Source: Tribonema minus (Eukaryota; Sar; Xanthophyceae; Tribonematales; Tribonemataceae). Taken from it: a stretch of DNA of 64,000 bases. Location: NCBI GenBank assembly GCA_017506865.1, contig JAFCMP010000056.1, positions 248,001 through 312,000 on the forward strand. Reading direction: 5' to 3'. The notes below the pieces were generated by a model. That model was given only the letters and a program-made list of their open reading frames with translations, had not been told where the DNA came from and made no database searches. The first letter of the stretch is position 1, and each line of letters starts with the position of its first letter. The position numbers and the translations under genes were made by a program. Positions 53,101 to 62,200 of the stretch are shown here, piece after piece.

Positions 53101-55251
53101 AGTACTCCGCGAGTACAGCTCCGTCTGGGGCGATGCATACGATTGAAAACCGCGCATCGCAACGGACACCGCGAGCGGCGCCACGAGCGCGATATACCCG
53201 CGTGTTACGCCTGAAGACACACGCGCCCCCGCCTCTACGCAGCGGACATTGCGAGCGAAGACTGGCGCGTCAGCACGGTATACCCGCGTAGTGTCTGATG
53301 TGCGAAGTCGACTGTCGACTTGACATGGCGGGGGGGGGCGACCAGTGCGACATCACCCGCAACGTACGTGGCGGGGGGCAAGGGTACGCATGCATCGAGC
53401 ATACACGAACGCGCGCCATCGCGCCATACCTGCAGTATCTGCCCCCGCGTGTCCCCGAGGTGATTGCACTGTCAGCGGCTCCGACCACTTCCTCCCCATA
53501 CCAGCGCAAACGACACTGCTGTGTATGTTTGTACATGAGCTTTTGTGCGACTCTGCCTGCCGCTCCCTATCGCAGTACATACGTCGTCGCACCGTACCTG
53601 CAGTACCAGCCCCCCCGTGCGCGCATCCTCGCACACCCCCCACTGGCCCGCAACCTGGCACTCTCCCGGCGCGGCGGGAATACGGTACACTGATTGCGGC
53701 ATAAAGAGTGATGTGCACGATTGAAGAACGCGCATCGACACTTCCTAACACCGGAGAACGCAAGCGGAGGTTTGCGCCCCGCGCGCATCAGCATGTGGGG
53801 GGGGCGAGGGGTATGCATCAGACATGCACGTATTTCGTCGCACCGTACCTGCAGTATCTGCCCCCTTCCGAGCACACAGTCCTGCTCGATTCCGAGCACA
53901 CAGTCCATCATCACACAATGGGCACTTGACCTCGGAAATGAACTTCGAAATATGCTTCTGTGCAACCCTAGGTATGCATCAACATGAACATACGCCATCG
54001 CACCATACCTGCAGTATCTGCCCCCCCGTGAGCGCGTCCTCGCACACCCCCCACCGGCCCGCAGCATACGCAACGCGCCCCCCCGCAACATACCGCGCCG
54101 CCCCCGCGCCATACCCCCTGACCCGTACTGGCCCCAGGGACTCAGCGGGGGGGCCGGCAATCGCGGGGGGGGGGCGGGTGGGGGGCAGCGAATTGGCCTC
54201 CCAGGGGCGGGGGGCGGGGGGGGTCTCGGGAGGGGGGGTGTTGAGCGCTAGCTGCAGGGCCAAGCCGGTGACGGGGTCTGCCATGAAGGCTTCTGTGCGG
54301 TCGGATCTGCTGGGGGGCAGGGTGCGTTTGGAGTTAGGGAGAGGGGTCAGAGTTGAAGTGGGGGGTTTGAGATGGGGTGAACTCGAGGCCATGCTTGGCT
54401 TGGGCCGAGGGTCAGAGTTGAGGTGGGGTTTGACGTGGGTTTGAAGTTTGAGGCCATGTTTGACCTGACAGATCAGACAGTGCGCGAGACGTATCACTGG
54501 GTCGGCTACGCTCAGCAAGCGGTCCACACGGCCAGGGGCGCAAGCCATCAACGCTGCAAACAGTATTGCTAGATGATGTCCGCTCTAGCACGTGCTGACG
54601 GCGGTAGAAACACTCCTGCACACACATTTGACTATAGCAGCTAGTATAGCTACTTGCCTCACGAACCTGGTTACACCGGTCATTTGTGAGCGTTGCATCG
54701 CCATTGAACCTTCATGCTTGCTGTGAACCTGATGAAATCTCTTGAGCTGACCCCGCCTTCCTTGTTCACGCCATCTCTACGTGTGCTCCGACACAGCAGA
54801 CTCCAGAAAAACTGCTGGTGCAATGCAATGCATACATGACGTACGCACCGGTCCTGAGCGCTGCCTTCCGCGCCCCCCCCCTCTGCGCCCCCCTCCACCT
54901 CCGCGGACAGCGCCAGCGCCCACTGCAGCGCGCAGCCGTCGTCCGCGCCGACAGTTACAAGCGTAACCGCCGCACCGCGCGCGCCGCCGCCGGCGTCCGC
55001 CGCCAGAAACCGCGCGCGCGCAACGGCGCCGCGGCCGTGCCCGCAGAGCTCGTGCCAGGAGACGGCGGCGGCGCCGCTGCTGCTGCCGCCACCGCCGCCG
55101 CCGCCGCCGCTGGTGCGCTTCGACTTGGACGCGCGCTGCTGCTGCTGCTGCATGTGGCCGTCGCGGCCGCCGCCGCGCAGCAACAGCACGCGGCCGCGCG
55201 AGTCGCCCGCCACTTGAAGTAGCACTTGAAGTTGCGTGCCGGGCGATTTGT

Positions 55252-55289
<38 letters not shown>

Positions 55290-58200
55290 GCAGCGGGGGT
55301 GGTGTCGATGCAGGTGACGTGCGCACCTGCTGCTGCCGGCAGCGGCGGCGCTGCTGCTGCTGCTGCGGCGGCGTGCGCCGCGCCCGTGCCGTATGTCAGC
55401 GCGCAGGTGTTTGTTGTCCAGGCCGTGTCCTGCGATGCGAGCAGAGAGGCCGTTGGAGCGGATGGTTGAGAAGCGCTGCGTGGTACGCTAGCTGGCGCAG
55501 GTGCTCAGGTTGGAGCTTGTGAGGCACAGACGTTGAAGGCGTCGCAGACCCAGGGTGTGGATGTGGAAGCATACATGGGCAAGGCGCGACGTTGTCGGGC
55601 ATTCATCAACTCAGCGTACGGACATGCAGAGCCAGTGCATATTACTACTCTGGTTTTACATCTATGACGAATTGTTGCTTTGTTTAGCATGATTATGGTG
55701 TACGATCGGGGGCACGCACACGCGTCGGTACCGCAAAATGAGTCCAAGGGGGCAATGTTGAAACGAGGCAGTGCTCAAACACTTGACGTACTGAAGTTCA
55801 AGATCAACGGCCAGTGAATCAGAGCGCCAGATATTGGAGTTCAAAGGCCGAGCTTCGAGTGAGGCAGCGCTCACCTTGAAGCGCGCGGCAGTGCTCTGCT
55901 GTTCGCCCCTGGAAGAGCGCCCAGCAAACTTCAAATTTGAAGTTTACAAGGCTATCAAAACAGAAACAGTCAACCAAAACAGTAAAGCAGAACAGTGCCG
56001 GAGTTGACGTTCAACGGCAAGGTTCCAGTGAAGCAGCGCTCGCCTTGAAGCGCGCGGCAGTGCTCTGCTGCTCCCCCCTGGACGCCCCCCAGAAGAGCAG
56101 CAGCCCGCCCTCGCAGGCGGAGCGAAGCCAATCGCCATCGGCCGAGAAGTCCAGGCCCATGCTCACCGCACCTGCAGGGGTAGGGGTCGGGGGTGGCGTT
56201 AGTATTAGGATTAGGGTAAGGGGTAGGGTTGCAAGTGGAAGGCAGCCAGTCGCCGTCGGCTGAGAAGCCCAGGCCCATGCTCACCGCCCTGAGGGGGTTA
56301 GGGTCAAAGCTGAGGTTGGGGTTGGGGTTCGGGATGAGGTTTGGATTGAGGTCGAGTTAAGGTTGGACAGGGTTGGGGTTAGGTTTGCAGGCGGAGCACA
56401 GCCAGTCGCCATCTGCCAAGAACTTTAGGCCATGGTCAATATCATGAAGTTGCAGGGGCTGTTGTACTTTTAATGCTATCCACATGGGTCCGTAAAGGTG
56501 CCCCGTTGTACCAGCTGCACGAAGGTTAGGGTTAGGGTTAGGCTAACCCTAACCCTAACCCTACACGGCGACTCTAGCGCGAGTACAATGAAGAGCTACG
56601 CCTTGACTCACAGGCAGGCAACGTGCCTACCTTCACAGTGTGGCAGGCATCATCAGCTGAAAAGCGCCGCCAATGCCCTACACGGCAACATGTCTGCGGC
56701 CATTGTGATACTTTTTTCTGAGCGCTGTCGTCAACAGCACTTTGTGGCAGCGACCAGCTGGAAATTGCCGCTCACGCCGTACAGGCACGAAGAGAAACTT
56801 CAGTTTTGGAAACACAACTACTTCTGTCATGATTAAAATATGCGTTGTGGCACGGCATGCACGTGTGTGGCCCTTTGTGGCAGCGACCAGCTGGAAGTTG
56901 TCGCTCACGCCGTTACAGGCAGATCCCTACACGAAGGCATGTCCGTGACCAGTGTCAGACTCCATTGTGAGCACTGCCATCACCTGTGTGGCCCCTTGTG
57001 GCAGCGACCAGCTGGAAGTTGTCGCTCACGCCGTACAGGCAGATCCCTACACGAACATTTCTGGCCCCAAAGAGAGGGGTTAGGTTAGGATTAGGTTACG
57101 GATAAGTTATTGCATCACAATTGACTTTAGAACAATGTATTGCAGCATCGCATGCACGGCATACCTGTGCGGCCCTTTCTGGCAGCGACCAGCTGGACGT
57201 TGTCGCTCACGCCGTACAGGTGCGAAGAGGACTTCGTTATTGGAAACAACTTCTTCCCTCATGATTAAAATATGCCTGCATTTGATGGCAATCACCTGTG
57301 TGGCCCTTTGTGGCAGCGACCAGCTGGAAGTTGTCGCTCACGCCGTACAGGTACACGTCAACATGAGTGTGCTCAGGTGTACTTTTGCGGCCATGAAGAA
57401 ACTGCATCATTACCGACAGACAAAAGTACCCTAACTAGCGGGCCCTGCAGCACGGGATGCACGGCACACCTGTGTGGCCCTTTGTGGCAGCGACCAGCTG
57501 GAAGTTGTCGCTGACGCCGTACAGGTACACGGCGCCGTCCTCGCAGCCCAGCGCGACTGTCTCCTTGTCGGGCGACCACCGCACGTCCGTCGCAGGCGCC
57601 TTCGAGTCGCGACCCTCGTGCTGCGCAACGACGCGAGAACCAGGGACGAGGAGTGATGGCGGAACAGGCGTGAGTCTAATTGAACTACTACTTGTAGCGG
57701 AGTGAACACAGGGTGACCACCGCACGTTCGTCGCAGGCGCCTTCGAGTTGCGACCCTCGTGCTGCAATGCGATGACGCGCACCGCAGTGAGAAGGAATGG
57801 TGAAAAAGGGGAACAGGCCTTAGTTTACTTGTACGTAGCAAAGTGTACACAGGGCGACCACCACACGTCTGTTGCAGGCGCCTTGGGTTCGCGACCCTCG
57901 TGCTGCATTACAATGAGACGCAGCACGCTGCAGACCGCGCCATGAGCCACGCGGGGGGTGATGAGACATCGCGAATGTTTGGGCACAGGCCTGATGGAGT
58001 GTGCGCAGGATAAGCCCCCGCTGCGAACGATTTCAAGTGTCGCGGCAGCGGCAAGTAAGAGACTGACCAGAGTTGAGCGTAGAACGTTGACCTCCGAGCT
58101 CAGCTGAAAACTATGAAAAATTCTTCACAAACAAAGCCATGGAGTGTCGCGCCCATCGGCGGCAGGACTGGCAAGCCAGGCGTCAGCGTTTGGCCGATCG

Positions 58201-59174
58201 CAGCCCTCCAATCACTTCTTAGCTTGCCGGCGTTGTAGCGTCTGCAGCTAGGGTTAGGGTTCGGGCCGAGCGCTGATCTGGACCGCCCAGTCGGCTGCGT
58301 GCATGACGCAGAAGCCGCCGCCTGCCCATAGCCTCATGTACATCAAATAAAAAAAGATGCCTCTAAGATGTATCGCCTGGCCGAGGCTAGGGCTACAACG
58401 CTGACCTGAACTGCCAGTCGGCGGCGCGCAAGCCGCCTGCGTGCGGCCACAGGCGCATGAGTCGAAGTACTCCGAAGAAGTACCATGAAACCGTTTCTGA
58501 GGTTTACTGCCAGGCCAGGTGTACTAGGATGTAAGCTGAGTACTGACCGGCCACAGGCTCATGAATCGAAGTACTCCGAAGAAGTACCACAAAACTGTTT
58601 CTGAGGTTTACTGCCAGGCCAGGTGTACTAGGATGTAAGCTGAGCACTGACCGGCCACAGGCTCATGAATCGAAGTACTTCAAAGAAGTACCACGAAACC
58701 GGCTCTGAGGTTTACTGCCAGGCCAGGTGTACTAAAGTAGGATCTTAGCTGAGCACTGACCTGGACTGCCCAGTCAGCGGCGCGCATGACGCAGAAGCCG
58801 CCGGCGCGCGGCCCGCCGCCGCCGAATCCCGCGACGATGTACTCGCCGTCGGGGGAGTGGTCGAGGCACGACACTGGGGCGCCGAGCGCTGCCGTGCGCA
58901 GCACGCTCCTGTTTCACGCCGCAGCGGCACAGCGCACACGGTGTGTAAGAGAGAGAGGGTCAGGTGGCGGTGGTGATGGCAGCAGCAGCGGTGCGCGTGT
59001 GGCGCGTCGCACGCTCCTGCTTGCGCAGCGGCGGCGCAGCGCACGCGGGGAGAGGGAGAGAGGGTCAGGTGGCGGTGGTGATGGCAGCAGCAGTGGTGCG
59101 CATGCGGTGTGCAGCACGCCCCTGTTCGCACCGCAGCAGCACAGCACATGCGCAGAGAGAGGGGGTCAGGCGCT

Positions 59175-59205
<31 letters not shown>

Positions 59206-62200
59206 GCGCGGATTGACGGTGCGCATGCGGTGTGCAGCACGCTCCTGTTCGCGCCGCAGCAGCGCAGCGCAGTGCACGCGCAGAGTGAGAGAGAGGGTCA
59301 GGCGACACAGTGATGGCGGCAGCAGCCCGGGTGGATGGTGTGCGTGCGACGCACAGCATGCTCGAGATTGAGCAGCTGCGGCGCAGCAGCGCACACGTCA
59401 CGCAGTAAGAAGGGTAGGTTTACGGGGTGCGGGTAAGGGTTAAGGTTAGGGGTCTGATGCAACCTGCCCGCAGCATCTAGTTCTTCTAGTCTGATTCCAA
59501 CTTTGCGTGCAGCGCAGAGCTTCTGGCAGCGTCCTCCCGGTACGAGATAGCCAATGTGTGGGGCGCCGCCCCGTTGTGAGCTTAGGGTTGAAGTTTTAGG
59601 GTTGAGACGCGCCGGCGCTGTACGACTCGCAAGCGGGGGCAGCGTAAGGGTACGTCCCCCGGCGGCAGAGATCTGTCACCTGGTCACGACGTCCCACTGT
59701 CACCCTAACCTTAATCCTAACCCTCACTCTCACTCTAACCCCAACTTAACCCGAACCCTAGCCCTAGTCCTAGCTCCTCGCGCGTGCGCACCTGGTCACA
59801 GCGTCCCACACGCGCACGCAGCCATCGGCGCCGCCCGTGACGAACTCGGCGCGCAGCGGGTGCGGCGCCAGCGCAATGCGCCCCCTGCCGCCGCTGCCGC
59901 CGCCGTCGCCGCCGACACTGCTGCGAGCGCCAGGGATGTGGCCATTGCTGCTGCGGTGGCCATTGACGCTGCCGCCGCCGCCGCCGCTGCTGCGGCGGCC
60001 ATTGCTGCCGCTGCTGCTGCCGCTGTCGCCGCTGCAGTCGCCGCCGCCGTGGCTGGCGGTGAGCGCGCCGCTGCCCTGGCTGCCGGTGCCGCCGCCGGGC
60101 GCGATGACGCTGCCATCCGCAGCAGAGATCTCGTAGAGCTCGCAGCCCACGGTGCCGATGAGGATCTTGGTGCCGTCGGGACTGGCGCAGGGAGCACCGC
60201 GCGCATGGACAAGTACACTCGATCATGGTGTTGATGGCTAGGGCTGGGCTTCAGACGCTGTCGGCGGCAGGCTACTGGTTTTGAAGCCAAGCGTCTGCCT
60301 CTGTGTATTCTGACCGTCGAAATCGCAAAGCGCACTCCGATCGCACGCGCTCGGGTCGCCGCTGAGCCAATGCGACGCCGACCTCGCCTACCAAACGCGG
60401 ACGGCGAGCGCGACGCAACGCCGAGCCCTGTCCCTAGCCGCGGCGAACGTCGCGCTCGGCACGGCTGATTTGCGTCTGTCCTCGGTGTCTCGCACACGAG
60501 GCGCCGCACAGTATTGCGCACACGGCGCACGATCGCCGAGCCGCCTGTGTGCCCGCGTCACGCACACGGACAACGCGCACAAAAAACAAACTCGCAGCAC
60601 CTGACCTGAGGCACATGCAGCACACAGCGCAGGCGGCACCAAGGCCCACTGCATTGAACGTTGCTACTTTACGTGCCTGTCATCCTCTAAGTCGCGCACA
60701 TGGCTCGAGAAACACGCAGCGGCAGCGTAAATACCCGAGGCATGCCGATCGCACAGCGGGGGCTGCGACGCGCCCCAGCCATGCGGGACACTGCACTACT
60801 CTACGTGCCTGTCATCCTTTACGCGACGCGCACGGCAGCGACAGCGTACGTACCTGAGGCAAGCTGATCGCACAGCGGGGGCAGCGCCTAGCCCCGCGAC
60901 GTCAAACGTCGCGCGCGTCGCAGCTGCATCCCCATGCCCGTCCTCCTCTATGTCATGCTTATAGAACACAGCTCATGAAGTGCCTTATGTCACGCTCATG
61001 AAACACAGACCATGGAGTACGCAGGGACAGCGCAGATACCTGAGGCACGCGGAGCGCACGGCGGGGGCGGCGCAGAGTCTCGTCACCTGTGCCATCGCCA
61101 AACCTGCGCTACTCGCTCCTCGCTAGACTGTACTCGCGGCTCAGTTCACATCTCCATCTCTACGTCACGCCCGCACGGCTCGAGCACGCAATGCTGGCAG
61201 CCCACACGAACCTCAGGCACGCGGAGCGCACGGCGGGGGCGGCGCCTAGCCCCGCGACGTCGAACGTCGCGCGCGGCTCGAGGCGCGGGCCCCACAGGCG
61301 CACGCGCGCGTCGGCGCCGCCGGAGACGAGCGCGCCCTCCGCGTCAGCGCTCAGGCAGAGGACGGCGCCGTCGTGCGCGCGCGCGGCGGCGGCGCAGTTG
61401 CGACCGCTCCACGCAAGCTGTGCCGGGGGGGGGGCGGGGGGGGGGGGGGGGGGGGGGGCACCAGGTCGGTGATGACAGCGCTGAAACAAACAAACAAACG
61501 ACGCCGTGCGAGCGCCCCCGACCGGCTGCAAGACAGCCCGCAGACCCGCAGAATGGTTTGCAGGTGTGAAACCCACTGTGCAAGTACCTGAAGTATAACC
61601 TAATGTAGAAGTATGCGGAAGCATATAATATGTATGCAGGCCCTGGTTTATACTCGCGACTGGACAGCGCTGCTCTGCCTCCGCGTTCGAATGTAGCGCC
61701 ACTGTGCCACCTTCGCCGGTGCGCGTCAGCTGAGCGTTGATGGGATGCGGGCTAAGGCTAGGGTATGGTGAATTGAAGCCCCATACCTACCAGCCAGCCG
61801 CCCTGAGGGTTAAGGTAGGGTTATGGTGAGGGTTAGGGTCAAAGGTAGGTTAGGGTTAGGGATAGCTCTCGTCAGCAGCAGCGGCGATGAGATCAGGGTG
61901 GTCCGGGCTAGGGCATGGTGAAACGGAGCACTATACATACCAGCCGTCCGCCCTTACATTCAGAGTTGCGGTGAGGGTTAGGGCTACGGATTGATGAGGG
62001 CATGACTTAGGGCTAGGGTTAGGCCTAGACGAGGGCTAGGGTTAGCCCTGTACATCCCACGTCGAAACGTCAAGACATACCAGTAGTCCGTCCGCGGTGA
62101 CGGCGACGAGATCAGGGCCCAGGCTAGGGTATAGTGAAACGGAGCCCTATACACCAGCCGGCAGCCCTCCGGCTTAGAGTCACGGCGAGGGTTAGGGCTC

